64,000 nt of DNA from positions 868,001 to 932,000 of the forward strand of contig CAUVYA020000002.1 in NCBI GenBank assembly GCA_963556045.3, read 5' to 3'. Below are positions 7,874 through 17,504 of the stretch, in pieces. Both the position numbers and the translations under genes were made by a program. The notes under the pieces are model-generated. The model saw only the letters and a list, made by a program, of their open reading frames with translations, made no database searches and was not told the DNA's origin. Origin of the DNA: UBA4781 sp963556045 (lineage in GTDB: Bacteria > Chloroflexota > Anaerolineae > Anaerolineales > Anaerolineaceae). Within the stretch, counting starts at the first letter, position 1, and every line of letters begins with the position of its first letter.

Positions 7874-8736
7874 GCAGCCATTCCACCAGAACAATACGGA
7901 AAGTGAAAGATAGCATTGGGTATACCCTGATCCACATCATCAGCTTCTTCACATTGCTGCCGGTACTGGGTATTATCTTTTATATCGTTGTAAACGGCGC
8001 ACCCAGTATCACATGGGAATTCCTGACAAGCATGCCGACCGATGGCATGCGAGCAGGCGGTATCCTGCCTGCCATTGTGGGAACACTGTATCTTACCGTT
8101 GGCACCGCCCTTTTTTCCGTCCCACTGGGGGTGGCAGCCGGCATTTACCTGGCTGAATACGCACCTCATAATATCTGGACCCGTCTTATCCGTATCGCCA
8201 TTATCAGTCTAGCAGGTATCCCTTCAGTGGTTTATGGATTATTCGGTCTGGGTATGTTTGTGCTGTTCTTAAATTTAGGCAACAGCATTATGGCAGCCAG
8301 CCTGACTTTATCGATCATGACCCTGCCCACCATCATCAGCACCACCGAAGAATCACTGCGGGTAGTACCCGAACGGTTCAGGGTGGTGTGCGGTTCGCTG
8401 GGAGCCAGCAAATGGCAGGGCATCCGTAAGATCATTCTGCCAGAAGCGATGCCGGGCATTTTAACCGGCGTCATCTTAGGTTTGGAGCGCGCTGCAGGTG
8501 AGACCGCCCCCATCCTTTTTACCGGAGCTACTTTTTTCCTGCCGCACCTGCCCAATTCCGTACTGGATGCCACTATGGCACTGCCCTATCATATCTTCGT
8601 CATTTCCACCCAGGTGCCGGGCATGCCGCTCCAGATCCAGTTTGGGTCTGTACTGGTGCTGCTGGTATTTGTGATCATCATGAATCTCCTGGCAACCTCC
8701 ATCCGAACACGCGCTCGACGCAACAGGCAGTGGTGA
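7870..8736 (+). CDS. pstA: Phosphate ABC transporter permease PstA
   Basis: 288 residues, six membrane helices. The EAA loop (VVPERFRVVCGSLGASKWQGIRKIILPEAMPG) and the following ERAAGETAPILFTGA segment are typical of PstA. It pairs with PstC. The ATG overlaps the pstC stop, and its own TGA is separated from the pstB ATG by one base, so the whole cluster reads as one transcript. Confidence 0.95.
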   Translation: MSSHSTRTIRKVKDSIGYTLIHIISFFTLLPVLGIIFYIVVNGAPSITWEFLTSMPTDGMRAGGILPAIVGTLYLTVGTALFSVPLGVAAGIYLAEYAPHNIWTRLIRIAIISLAGIPSVVYGLFGLGMFVLFLNLGNSIMAASLTLSIMTLPTIISTTEESLRVVPERFRVVCGSLGASKWQGIRKIILPEAMPGILTGVILGLERAAGETAPILFTGATFFLPHLPNSVLDATMALPYHIFVISTQVPGMPLQIQFGSVLVLLVFVIIMNLLATSIRTRARRNRQW

Positions 8737-8737
8737 A

Positions 8738-9499
8738 ATGAGCATATCGAAAATATCCATCCGCAATTATTCGCTGCGCTATTCTGATGGCGTGCAGGCT
8801 CTCAAGAGCATCAATCTTGAGATCCACGCCAACGCCATCAATGTATTGTTCGGTCCTGCAGGCGGTGGCAAATCCTCGCTGCTGCGCTCCATTAATCGCC
8901 TGATCGATATGGCAGACCCCGATGAATTGAACGGTGAGATATTATTCAACGGCAAGAACATCCTGGGTGAAGATACCAATGTAGCCGCTCTGCGGCGCAA
9001 GATCGGCATGGTCTTCTCACGTCCCATCCCGCTGCCGAAAAGCATTTTTGAGAATGTGGCTTTTGGATTACGAGTAGCGGGCGAGAATGATTCCGATGTT
9101 CTGCACTCGAAGGTCGAAGAGGCGCTCAAACAGGCTTATTTGTGGGAAGAAGTATACGACCGTCTGGATGACCCGGGCATTTCGATCTCGGGTGGACAGC
9201 AGCAGCGCCTGTGCCTGGCACGCGTTCTGGCACTGGAACCGGAAGTGATCATGCTGGATGAACCCACCTCGGCACTGGATCCGGTCACCACCGCCCGTAT
9301 AGAAGGTTTTATGCAGGAGATTAAAGAACGCATTACCATTATCATCGCACCGCACAACATGTCCCAATCCGCGCGTGTGTCTGATTATGCATCTTTCTTC
9401 CTGCAGGGTGAGTTGGTTGAAAGCGGGGAAGGTTCTCTTTTGTTCGTCAATCCGAAAGATCAGCGCACACAGGACTATGTTGAAGGCAGATTCGGGTAG
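8738..9499 (+). CDS. pstB: Phosphate ABC transporter ATPase PstB
   Basis: 253 residues. Walker A GPAGGGKSS (the family usually has GPSGCGKST), signature ISGGQQQRLCLAR, Walker B VIMLDEPTSALDP, and the switch His in IIAPHNMSQSARVSD. Energises phosphate import through PstCA. Last gene of the operon; a promoter for the ankyrin gene begins 15 bases after its stop. No phoU or phoB/phoR gene is adjacent. Confidence 0.95.
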   Translation: MSISKISIRNYSLRYSDGVQALKSINLEIHANAINVLFGPAGGGKSSLLRSINRLIDMADPDELNGEILFNGKNILGEDTNVAALRRKIGMVFSRPIPLPKSIFENVAFGLRVAGENDSDVLHSKVEEALKQAYLWEEVYDRLDDPGISISGGQQQRLCLARVLALEPEVIMLDEPTSALDPVTTARIEGFMQEIKERITIIIAPHNMSQSARVSDYASFFLQGELVESGEGSLLFVNPKDQRTQDYVEGRFG

Positions 9500-9514
9500 A
9501 ATCCCCCAAAAGGC

Positions 9515-9542
9515 TTGACTTTCAAAAATTGTCTGCTAGTAT
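9515..9542 (+). promoter_or_regulatory. Sigma-70-type promoter of the ankyrin-repeat gene
   Basis: TTGACT at 9515-9520, 16-base spacer, TAGTAT at 9537-9542. It would give a 5' leader of about 95 bases before the ATG at 9643. Confidence 0.6.
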
Positions 9543-9642
9543 GTTTTCGAGGGAAGAAGGAAACCGATTAAAAATCGGAGCTGTATCCAACTACTCATTT
9601 GGTCTACATTCGTTCATTACAATTTATAAAGGAGAGGTAAAA

Positions 9643-10167
9643 ATGTTCAACCGTTCAAAAAAAGAAATTCCTTTAGAAAACGCCATCCTGAATAGTGATA
9701 TGAAACAAGTGAGACGCCATCTGGAAGCAGGTGTTGATCCCAACCAAAGCATCGGGGGCAACAATGGATATCCTTTGCACTATGCAGCCCATAACGCTAA
9801 CGTCATCCAGCTCCTGGTTGACCACGGTGCGAATGTCAATATAAAAGATGGCAAGGGGAGAACGCCCCTTCACATTGCTGCTGTGATGGCTTACATGGAG
9901 GGAATACAGGCGCTCATTAAGAACGGTGCGGATGTTAACGCAGTGGATGATGAAGGAAATACCCCGCTGATGCTGGCTCAACGTGGTACTCCTGCCGGCT
10001 CCTTCTTTTCCAATCTGGGCGTTTCCATGAGCGAGGAAGAGAAGTTGAAACGAAAGAAAATCATGGACCTGCTGGTTGCCAACGCAACTCGGGGCGAAAT
10101 AGAACAGGCTCGTCAAAATAAGATTCTCAGCAAGATCTATCGTTCACGATGTATAGCCTATTGGTAA
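9643..10167 (+). CDS. Ankyrin-repeat protein
   Basis: 174 residues from ATG 9643, which follows AAAGGAGAGG by 5 bases; a longer frame from 9529 would overlap the promoter and has no such site. About three ankyrin repeats of 33 residues cover roughly residues 40-125. Consensus elements seen are YPLHYAAHNANVIQLLVDHGANVN, RTPLHIAAVMAYMEGIQALIKN and NTPLMLAQRG. A basic, charged C-terminal tail follows. No signal peptide or membrane segment, so probably a cytoplasmic protein-protein interaction module; partner unknown. The final codons and stop lie inside the terminator hairpin. Confidence 0.88.
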   Translation: MFNRSKKEIPLENAILNSDMKQVRRHLEAGVDPNQSIGGNNGYPLHYAAHNANVIQLLVDHGANVNIKDGKGRTPLHIAAVMAYMEGIQALIKNGADVNAVDDEGNTPLMLAQRGTPAGSFFSNLGVSMSEEEKLKRKKIMDLLVANATRGEIEQARQNKILSKIYRSRCIAYW

Positions 10168-10189
10168 AACAATAGGCTATCTTTTTTTT
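10153..10189 (+). terminator. Terminator overlapping the ankyrin gene stop codon
   Basis: 11-bp perfect stem (10153-10163 with 10170-10180), 6-base loop GTAAAA, then CTTTTTTTT. The TAA stop (10165-10167) is in the loop, so the stem's left arm encodes the last residues. Confidence 0.9.
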
Positions 10190-10646
10190 ATTGCTGAAAC
10201 GGCAGGCTTGTTAATATGGATGATCCCAGACCTATTGGAGTCATACCGGACAGCAGAGGAAGATTGTATTACATAAACCCACAGCATTTCCGGGAAAACG
10301 CCCCACTTTTTAATACTTAAATGGCGTTATTCTCCCCACTTCCTTCCACAATGTGGTGTGCCTGTATGTAAACAAATCGTAGAACCGTTGCGATATAAAG
10401 TCAAATATAACAATTAATATAGAACACAGGAATAACAACAGTATTGATCTGTAAAAAAAAATAAAGGGAAAGAACTAAACTGGGCATAGATTTGTCACGT
10501 GCGCAATCCTTCAACCACCCTCCCCTTTCTCACAATATTCAGGGATGATGGATGGGAAATGATCTTCGTCTTCCTCATTCATGGAAGGATTTACGCAGGC
10601 AGGCGTGCTGTTTTCCTCGATTAGAAGCAAAATTTCTCATTCCATT
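10190..10646. other. Intergenic region without a convincing gene
   Basis: About 460 bases between the ankyrin terminator and the end of xylB. The only notable frame is a 34-codon one on the plus strand (10216-10320, beginning MDDPRPIGVIPD) with no clear ribosome binding site. The rest is AT-rich and no repeats were found. No terminator was recognised for xylB. Confidence 0.5.
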
Positions 10647-12146
10647 TTAATTCCTTATTTTTTCCATATTCTGAAAATTGTCTTTCAGAGCGGGGTATAA
10701 CTGACGATATTCCGGATAGATCTGGTCATAGGTGCTGGATGCACTGCCAGGTGTCACGTGTTCTTTCACCATGATCGTGCTGGAACAAGCCTCTTCTACC
10801 GACCCAAACACGCCTGTGCCCGTCGCAGCCAGCAGGGCTGCTCCAAACGCCGCGCCTTCTTCCGAATGGATGGTCACGATTTCCGTATTGAGAATATCCG
10901 CAATGATCTGTCTCCATAGCAGGCTTTTCGAACCGCCGCCGGTGATCCGCACCTGCTCGATTGTTTTCAACCCCACCTCTTTCATCAATTCATAACTATC
11001 GCGCAGTCCAAATCCGACCCCCTCCAGAACCGCCCTGGTGAAATGTTGAATGGAATGGCGTACCGTGATCCCAATAAAGCCGCCGCGAGCCAGCGGATCA
11101 GGATAAGGAGTACGCTCACCGGTGAGATAGGGCAGGAAATACAATCCCTCACTGCCGGGTGCGATCTGCGCAGCTTCGGAAACCAGGTCATCGTAATTTG
11201 CTTCTGGTTTAAAAGTATCCCTAAACCACCTGAGACTGCCGGCGGCGGATAACATCACACCCATTAGATGCCATTTTTGTGGAACGGCATGACAGAAAGC
11301 GTGCAATCGTCCATCAGGTTCAATGAAGGGAGAATCTGCCGATGCAAATACTACACCTGAAGTTCCTAAACTGATCGAAATGATACCCTGCTTGACTGCC
11401 CCTGTTCCCACCGCAGAAGCCGCCTGATCCCCACCGCCTCCAAACACAGGGATGCCCTCCACCAGTCCAACTTCTTCCGCAGCTTTTTTCGTCAGCAAGC
11501 CGGTGATCTGTGTGCCTTCAAATGTTTTAGGGAACCAGGTTGGATCAAAACCCAATCTCCTGATCAGATCCTGAGACCAATCTCTTTTAGCCAGATCGAA
11601 AAGAATTGTTCCCGATCCTCCAGCCCGATCTACCGCATATTCCCCGGTAAGTTTGAACCGCACATAATCTTTCGGAAGCAGAACATGTCTGATCCTGTTA
11701 TAAATCGTGGGTTCTTCTTCTTTAACCCACAGGAGTTTGGGAGCGGTGAAACCAGTTAAGGCATTGTTTCCGCTAATTTGGATCAATTCCTTTTTATTAA
11801 TGATTTCCCGAATTTCATCACACTGCCTCTGGGTGCGTTGATCATTCCACAAAATGGATGGGCGTAAAACGGAACCGTTTTCGTCCAGGATGACCAACCC
11901 ATGCATTTGACCGGTCAGCCCGATACCTTTCACCGTGGCAGGTTTTAGCCCTGTTTTCTGCATACAGGCACGAATGCTCACCTTGACTGCCTGCCACCAT
12001 AGCTCAGGATCCTGTTCACTCCACAGCGGTAAAGGAGTTTGAAAAGAGTATTCTGACGAAGCAACGGCAAGAATCTTGCCGGTTGGATCAATGGCAATGG
12101 TTTTTGTCGAGGTAGTAGAAATATCAATTCCCAGATAAATTTCCAT
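10647..12146 (-). CDS. xylB: Xylulokinase
   Basis: 499 residues. The start is set at the ATG at 12146 because AAAGGGA lies 8 bases upstream and the preceding gene stops at 12161; a frame from 12179 would overlap it. FGGY-type sugar kinase: N-terminal phosphate loop YLGIDISTTSTKTIAID, substrate motif GLTGQMHGLV with the xylulokinase MH pair, FGGGGDQAASAVGTGAV with the catalytic Asp, and the C-terminal ATP motif ITGGGSKSLLWRQIIAD. Phosphorylates D-xylulose to xylulose-5-phosphate. Last gene of the xylose operon. Confidence 0.94.
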   Translation of the reverse strand: MEIYLGIDISTTSTKTIAIDPTGKILAVASSEYSFQTPLPLWSEQDPELWWQAVKVSIRACMQKTGLKPATVKGIGLTGQMHGLVILDENGSVLRPSILWNDQRTQRQCDEIREIINKKELIQISGNNALTGFTAPKLLWVKEEEPTIYNRIRHVLLPKDYVRFKLTGEYAVDRAGGSGTILFDLAKRDWSQDLIRRLGFDPTWFPKTFEGTQITGLLTKKAAEEVGLVEGIPVFGGGGDQAASAVGTGAVKQGIISISLGTSGVVFASADSPFIEPDGRLHAFCHAVPQKWHLMGVMLSAAGSLRWFRDTFKPEANYDDLVSEAAQIAPGSEGLYFLPYLTGERTPYPDPLARGGFIGITVRHSIQHFTRAVLEGVGFGLRDSYELMKEVGLKTIEQVRITGGGSKSLLWRQIIADILNTEIVTIHSEEGAAFGAALLAATGTGVFGSVEEACSSTIMVKEHVTPGSASSTYDQIYPEYRQLYPALKDNFQNMEKIRN

Positions 12147-12160
12147 CTTAAAAGTCCCTT

Positions 12161-13078
12161 TCACAGCATAGCGCGGCAAATGCCCGCCATATCGTCGTGA
12201 AGAATGAATTTTTCGATCCCATCCGCAGAATATTCATCGAAAGGAGCCTGCACCACCCTCCATATTTCCCGATGACAGATCTCTTCCTCGCGTTGAATAA
12301 CCGTTAAAGGTCCCAGGGTTTCTAATTCAATGAATTTTGAATTGCAGTAGCATTGACTTGTTGCACCCATATCAATCAATGGATGCGATTTGTAGTTACT
12401 CGCATATTTTACAAATAGCAGGCTGTCAAGATAATAGGCTATCCACTGCTGCACATTCGCAATCCCGATCTTGAGGGGTTTATCAACTGGCAGTGCACGA
12501 ACAGTAATAAAGACATTACCCAGCTCGAGTCTGGTATCGTTTATATCTGAATATGGCCATAAAGCAATCGAACGATCGGGCAACAACAGATCATGACGCG
12601 GTGAATGGATCTGTTGAGGGAGAATAGCCTCCCCTCCCGGTTTTAATTGTGTGATTGACCATGGAGCACAATGAAATGGTTTGTCCTTTGTGTTCTTTAT
12701 ATAATGGTCAATCACAAGAATATTCTTGAAATCGGTAGGTGTGATCCGTATTTTTTTTTGAATGCCGATTATCGGGTCTACATCCTGAACAAGTTCAAAT
12801 GATGCGCCAGATTCTCGTATCGTGATCGGCTGTGAATCAGGACGGTATGTGATCGTGGGATCTTCCGGACCACACCACAAGCGATGCCCTCCATAAAAAT
12901 AGAAGTCGCCCTCCCCCGGATATTCCAGATATTGACCTGGAAGTTCTGCGAAAATATTACTGCTACCATCCATGCGCAGCGATAAAATCCTTGGACCGAC
13001 AGATGTAGAAATCAACAAATCAATACTACCTACCCTGATTTCAACACAATCAATGCCAGGAAATTCTTTTCTTTTCAT
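12161..13078 (-). CDS. DUF4380/aldose-1-epimerase-like protein
   Basis: 305 residues, cytoplasmic. The fold looks like a galactose-mutarotase-type beta-sandwich of the DUF4380 group: a start CVEIRVGSIDLLISTSVGPRILSLRMDG, the phrase GGHRLWCGPEDP, and a middle segment with IDHYIKNTKDKPFHCAPWSITQLKPGG, where the family carries substrate-binding His and acidic residues. The role is not proven. Sitting between xylA and xylB (15 and 14 bases apart), it may interconvert xylose anomers so that the isomerase receives the alpha form. That is inference from context. Confidence 0.75.
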   Translation of the reverse strand: MKRKEFPGIDCVEIRVGSIDLLISTSVGPRILSLRMDGSSNIFAELPGQYLEYPGEGDFYFYGGHRLWCGPEDPTITYRPDSQPITIRESGASFELVQDVDPIIGIQKKIRITPTDFKNILVIDHYIKNTKDKPFHCAPWSITQLKPGGEAILPQQIHSPRHDLLLPDRSIALWPYSDINDTRLELGNVFITVRALPVDKPLKIGIANVQQWIAYYLDSLLFVKYASNYKSHPLIDMGATSQCYCNSKFIELETLGPLTVIQREEEICHREIWRVVQAPFDEYSADGIEKFILHDDMAGICRAML

Positions 13079-13093
13079 ATCATCTATTAGTAT

Positions 13094-14263
13094 CTACCGA
13101 ACACCCAGAATAACTTCGTTTGTTAATTGATCAAGCAATTCATATCTTAAGCCTTTTTCACTCAGGGCTTTCCGTTCAAATGAATACGCCTTTATCGCTT
13201 TTGCTTTCGCTGTCGAATAAGGTCCGTTAAATTCCGGGAGTCCTTCGTCTATCTTTTTTAATTCACGTAATAAATCCTGGATTTCAGGATCATTATTGAA
13301 TTGATCAACTTTCTCTTTTAATATAAGGTAGGTACGCATACAACCGCGCGCAAAATCTTTAACGCCCTCATAATCTTCCGTTCTATATGCGTGGGCATCG
13401 AAATGACGGCTGCCCGTGTATTTATGATCTTCAAGAAGTTTAACCAGGAAAAAAGAACGTTTAAGATTCACCGCTCCAAATCGGAAATCCTGGTCATAAC
13501 GACCAAATGCCTGGTCATTCAGATCAATATGGAAAAGCTTCCCGGCGTCAATAGCCTGCGCCACACCATGAGAAAAGTTAAGTCCAGCCATGTGTTCATG
13601 CGCAACTTCTGGATTCACCCCAACCATTTCAGGATGATCCAGAGTGGCAATGAAACCCAGCATATGCCCGGTTGTGGCATTATATAAATCTCCTCGCGGT
13701 TCATTCGGTTTCGCTTCAAGAGCGAACTTCAAATCATATCCCTGGTCAAGAGCATATTCACACAGGAAATTGATTGCTTGCCGCATGCGTTTGATGCTCT
13801 CTACCGGATCTTTAGAAGCATCAGTCTCGGTTCCTTCTCTCCCACCCCAGAATACGAAAACTTTCGCTCCCATTTCAACCCCCAGGTCCATTGATTTCAT
13901 CGTTTTCTGCAGAGCAAAATTGCGCACCTTCGCATCGTTGGATGTGAAGGCGCCATCACGAAATACGGGATCATAAAAAAGGTTGGTGGTAGCCATAGGT
14001 ACTACCAGACCGGTATCCTGTAGAGCCTTTTTAAAATTCTTTTTAATGGCAGCTGCTTCATCGGGTGAAGAATCAATGGGGATGAGATCGTTATCATGAA
14101 AATTCACACCATAAGCGCCAACTTCCGCCAGCAGATACACCAGATCAACGGCAGATTTCTGATCTCGAACGTTAGCACCAAATGGATCACCGCCCTTATT
14201 TCCCACCGTCCAGAGACCAAATGTGAATTTATGTTCTGGTTTTGGATCATACTTTGTTGTCAT
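13094..14263 (-). CDS. xylA: Xylose isomerase (short, class I type)
   Basis: 389 residues from the ATG at 14263, six bases after AAAGGAG; an upstream TTG two codons earlier overlaps that site. TIM barrel. Signatures: start FTFGLWTVGNKGGDPFG (class I, actinobacterial-type length), catalytic His in GVNFHDNDL, metal ligands in LEAKPNEPRGD and VNPEVAHEHMAGLNF, the FHIDLND segment, and HFDAHAYRTED. Converts D-xylose to D-xylulose with divalent metal. Lies 15 bases upstream of the mutarotase-like gene and 57 bases after the GH3 gene. Confidence 0.96.
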   Translation of the reverse strand: MTTKYDPKPEHKFTFGLWTVGNKGGDPFGANVRDQKSAVDLVYLLAEVGAYGVNFHDNDLIPIDSSPDEAAAIKKNFKKALQDTGLVVPMATTNLFYDPVFRDGAFTSNDAKVRNFALQKTMKSMDLGVEMGAKVFVFWGGREGTETDASKDPVESIKRMRQAINFLCEYALDQGYDLKFALEAKPNEPRGDLYNATTGHMLGFIATLDHPEMVGVNPEVAHEHMAGLNFSHGVAQAIDAGKLFHIDLNDQAFGRYDQDFRFGAVNLKRSFFLVKLLEDHKYTGSRHFDAHAYRTEDYEGVKDFARGCMRTYLILKEKVDQFNNDPEIQDLLRELKKIDEGLPEFNGPYSTAKAKAIKAYSFERKALSEKGLRYELLDQLTNEVILGVR

Positions 14264-14319
14264 GTTCAACTCCTTTATTATTTATCTAGGTTTTTTTAGT
14301 TTAATTATGTGGACCATTT

Positions 14320-16464
14320 CTATTTCAATTCGTAAATCGCAGATACTGGTTTTGGTGCACCCAAATCCTGTCCGCGTTTACCAGGAGAACATCCACCAAT
14401 TTCCAGACGAAATTCACCTGGTTCAAGAGTTATATTCCCATCATCATCATAAAATGACATCATCTCAGATGTTATAAGAAATTCCACTTCTTTCTTTTCT
14501 CCAGCAAGTAAATCAATCCGTTCAAATCCGATCAGACGATTGAGAGGAACCGTCGTTGAAGCTTCAATGTCAGATAGATAGAACTGAACGATTTCAGAAG
14601 CAGGTCGATCACCATAATTAATGAGTTCGAAATTAATATGGAGTGAATCACCAGGATTAATACTCCGGTTGTCAATATTAAGATTCTGATACACAAATTT
14701 GCTATAACTTAAACCAAAACCAAAGGGGTACAGTGGTTCTTCCCGCATATAGCGGTATGTCCTTCGATCCATACTGTAATCATCAAATGGAGGAAGTTGA
14801 TCCAGTGATCTGGGAAAAGTTATAGGTAGCTTTCCAGATGGTGAAACATCGCCGAACAAAACATCCGCGACCGCTTTCCCGCCTTCCATACCGGGATACC
14901 AGATAAAAAGAATAGCATCCACCAGATCCTCGATCTCACCTAAAGCTATAGGGCTGCCACCTGTTAATACCAGCACGATCTTGGTACCTGAAATTGCCAG
15001 TTCTTTAATATAATTAATCTGACTTACAGGCAAAGAAATACTGCTGCGATCTCCATTTTGAGGAGAGAGGAGAGATTCACCTTCTTCTCCTTCCAGGAAA
15101 GAAGAAAAACCTCCGCAAACAATAGCCAGATCAGATGATAGTGCCATCCCGGGTGCCCAGGTTTCCTTTATCTCTCTAGGATGTTTCAACATTGCACCAG
15201 AGGTATATTCCATTCCCATGCCCTCAGGAATCCGTCCGGTAATACCTTCCAACAATGTGATCATTCGTTCATTAAAACCATAATAATTACCCAAAAGAAC
15301 CTCGGTACTGGTTGCATTTGGACCCGTCACGAAGATTTTCCGAACAGAAGGTTGAATGGGGAGGATGTTATTTTTATTTTTTAACAAGACAATTGATTCA
15401 GTCGCTGCCCGATAGGCAAATTCTCTGTGTTTGTCACTTCCAATGACACTCGCAGGGATAGATGCATAAGGCACATCTTGGGGCGGATCAAACATACCAA
15501 GTTTGAATCGTGTCAGTAAAACACGCTCCAGAGCACGATCAACATCAGCTTCTGTGATCAACCCCCTTCGAATAGCTTCAGGGATTTCGTCAAATACGTG
15601 ATCACAACCCAAATCACATCCGTGTTCAATTGCCAGGGCAGCAGATTCAGCAGCATCTTTGGTGACTTTGTGGCTTAAATGGAAATCGGATAATGCCCCA
15701 CAGTCTGACACAAAATGACCCTGAAATTCCCACTCTCCACGGAGAATGTCTTCTATCAGAAGCTTACTGGCACAACAAACCTCACCCAGCGTCCGATTAT
15801 AAGCTCCCATCACCGCCTCGACATCTGCATCCTGTACAAGTTTTTTAAAGGCAGGCAGGTATGTATCGTATAACTCACGCCTGGATATGATTGCGTTAAA
15901 AGTATGACGCTCTCTCTCAGGACCTGAGTGAACGGCAAAATGCTTTGCACAGGCAGCAGTCTTTAAATATTTTGGGCCATCACCCTGCATTCCTTTCACA
16001 AAGGCAGAAGCCATTTCGCCGGTGAGAAATGGGTCTTCTCCCCATGTTTCCTGTCCTCTCCCCCAACGAGGATCACGAAAGATATTTACATTCGGCGACC
16101 AGAAATTTAATCCCTGATATTGTTCCGTAAATCCATTTCTTCGTAATGCCTGGTGATATTTCGCACGCCCTTCATCGCTTATAGCAACAGCTACTTTGAA
16201 GATTATTTCCCTATCCCATGTGGCAGCCAAACCAATTGCCTGTGGGAATACGGTGGCACGACCGTTACGCGCCACACCATGTAATGCCTCACTCCAATAG
16301 TTGTAAGCAGGAATACCCAGACGAGGAATACCTTTCCCTGTATAACTAATCAATCCAACTTTTTCATCAAGGTTTAATAGCTTGATAAGTTCTTTTACCC
16401 GATCAGAAAATGACAATGATGTATCGAGATATAATGGCTGTTCCTTGTTATCTTTTTCGTTCAT
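14320..16464 (-). CDS. GH3 glycoside hydrolase, probable beta-xylosidase
   Basis: 714 residues without a signal peptide, so cytoplasmic. Glycoside hydrolase family 3: N-terminal TIM barrel with YNYWSEALHGVARNGRATVFPQ and NIFRDPRWGRGQETWGEDP, the conserved KHF (AACAKHFAVHSGPE) and the nucleophile Asp in FVSDCGAL. An alpha/beta sandwich follows from about residue 370, then a C-terminal fibronectin-III-like domain (LYPFGFGLSYSKFVY onward). The EALHG variant and the context with xylA/xylB favour beta-xylosidase or alpha-arabinofuranosidase over glucosidase. It releases xylose from imported xylo-oligosaccharides. Confidence 0.9.
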   Translation of the reverse strand: MNEKDNKEQPLYLDTSLSFSDRVKELIKLLNLDEKVGLISYTGKGIPRLGIPAYNYWSEALHGVARNGRATVFPQAIGLAATWDREIIFKVAVAISDEGRAKYHQALRRNGFTEQYQGLNFWSPNVNIFRDPRWGRGQETWGEDPFLTGEMASAFVKGMQGDGPKYLKTAACAKHFAVHSGPERERHTFNAIISRRELYDTYLPAFKKLVQDADVEAVMGAYNRTLGEVCCASKLLIEDILRGEWEFQGHFVSDCGALSDFHLSHKVTKDAAESAALAIEHGCDLGCDHVFDEIPEAIRRGLITEADVDRALERVLLTRFKLGMFDPPQDVPYASIPASVIGSDKHREFAYRAATESIVLLKNKNNILPIQPSVRKIFVTGPNATSTEVLLGNYYGFNERMITLLEGITGRIPEGMGMEYTSGAMLKHPREIKETWAPGMALSSDLAIVCGGFSSFLEGEEGESLLSPQNGDRSSISLPVSQINYIKELAISGTKIVLVLTGGSPIALGEIEDLVDAILFIWYPGMEGGKAVADVLFGDVSPSGKLPITFPRSLDQLPPFDDYSMDRRTYRYMREEPLYPFGFGLSYSKFVYQNLNIDNRSINPGDSLHINFELINYGDRPASEIVQFYLSDIEASTTVPLNRLIGFERIDLLAGEKKEVEFLITSEMMSFYDDDGNITLEPGEFRLEIGGCSPGKRGQDLGAPKPVSAIYELK

Positions 16465-16620
16465 ATATACACCTCAATTATTAACGGATCTCTTTTTTTA
16501 TTATTAATTCTCAGGTTTTTTCACTACCTCAGTTTTATCCACACTAATTAATTTCTTAACTACAAATCAGAATTACGAAAAATCATGGCAACATCCATAT
16601 CAGAATAAAAATCCGGTTCC

Positions 16621-17493
16621 TTATCCTTTCACTGCGCCGGCTGTTAAACCCGCAACAATTTGCTTCTCCGCGATGAAATAGAAAACAATGGTAGGGATAG
16701 CAGATATGGCAACAAAGGCAGAAACTAATGCCAGATCTTGCCCGTATTGACCCTGGAATTGCATTGTACCTAACGGTAGGGTCCATAAATGATTGCTGTT
16801 CAAGATAATAAGAGGAACCAGCAGATCATTCCAGCTGGCGATCATGACTAGTGATCCAACTGCGGTTAAAGATGGTTTTACCAGCGGCAGCATAATACGC
16901 CAGAAGAAATCAAAGTGAGAACACCCATCCATATAGGCAGCATCCTGAAGTTCAGATGGCACAGCAGTAAAAAAACCCTGAAGAATCATGATGTTCCCCG
17001 ATAACTGAAATGCGATCTGCACTAACACAACACCCCAGAGCGTATCAATCATTGGTATTCCAATTTGTTCTATCTGACGTAATACGAAATACACCGGTAG
17101 AATGGCTACATTGATTGGGAACATAAGCCCGATCGAAAAAAGATTATTGAAAAAATTCTTTCCTCGAAATGGGATCCGGGCAAAAACAAAAGCAACCAGA
17201 GAACATATTCCAACCGTTCCTATTGTGGTTGCGATCATCACGATCAGAGAATTTTTCAACATACTCCAATAAGAGCGGGTTCCCAAAATTAATAGGATGT
17301 TATCCCAGTGGGGAGGATTAGGAATGGAATATGGATGTGAATACATTTGTCCTGTAGTCTTTACACTGCCAAAGAGCAATATCACAATGGGAATGAAAAT
17401 CACTATCGTAGCAAGAATAAGGAAAACATATATGACCAACCTTTGAGGAATTTTCTTCATCCATCGTGGAAGATTAATGTATTTGCCCACAGG
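16621..17493 (-). CDS. Sugar ABC transporter permease, MalG type
   Basis: 290 residues if started at the GTG at 17493, 8 bases after AAAGGA and 11 bases downstream of the previous stop; longer frames overlap the upstream gene heavily. Six membrane helices, first at about residues 20-42. The EAA loop is ELQDAAYMDGCSHFDFFWRIMLPLVKPSL. Carbohydrate uptake family 1 (CUT1). The ATPase partner is not encoded in this cluster, so a shared MsmK/UgpC-like ATPase elsewhere is expected. Confidence 0.92.
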   Translation of the reverse strand, partial: PVGKYINLPRWMKKIPQRLVIYVFLILATIVIFIPIVILLFGSVKTTGQMYSHPYSIPNPPHWDNILLILGTRSYWSMLKNSLIVMIATTIGTVGICSLVAFVFARIPFRGKNFFNNLFSIGLMFPINVAILPVYFVLRQIEQIGIPMIDTLWGVVLVQIAFQLSGNIMILQGFFTAVPSELQDAAYMDGCSHFDFFWRIMLPLVKPSLTAVGSLVMIASWNDLLVPLIILNSNHLWTLPLGTMQFQGQYGQDLALVSAFVAISAIPTIVFYFIAEKQIVAGLTAGAVKG

Positions 17494-17504
17494 AATTTTC
17501 CTTT

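Noticed and set aside
10216..10320. 34-codon plus-strand frame (MDDPRPIGVIPD...)
   Set aside because: Tidy but short, no ribosome binding site or recognisable homology; left as an intergenic note.
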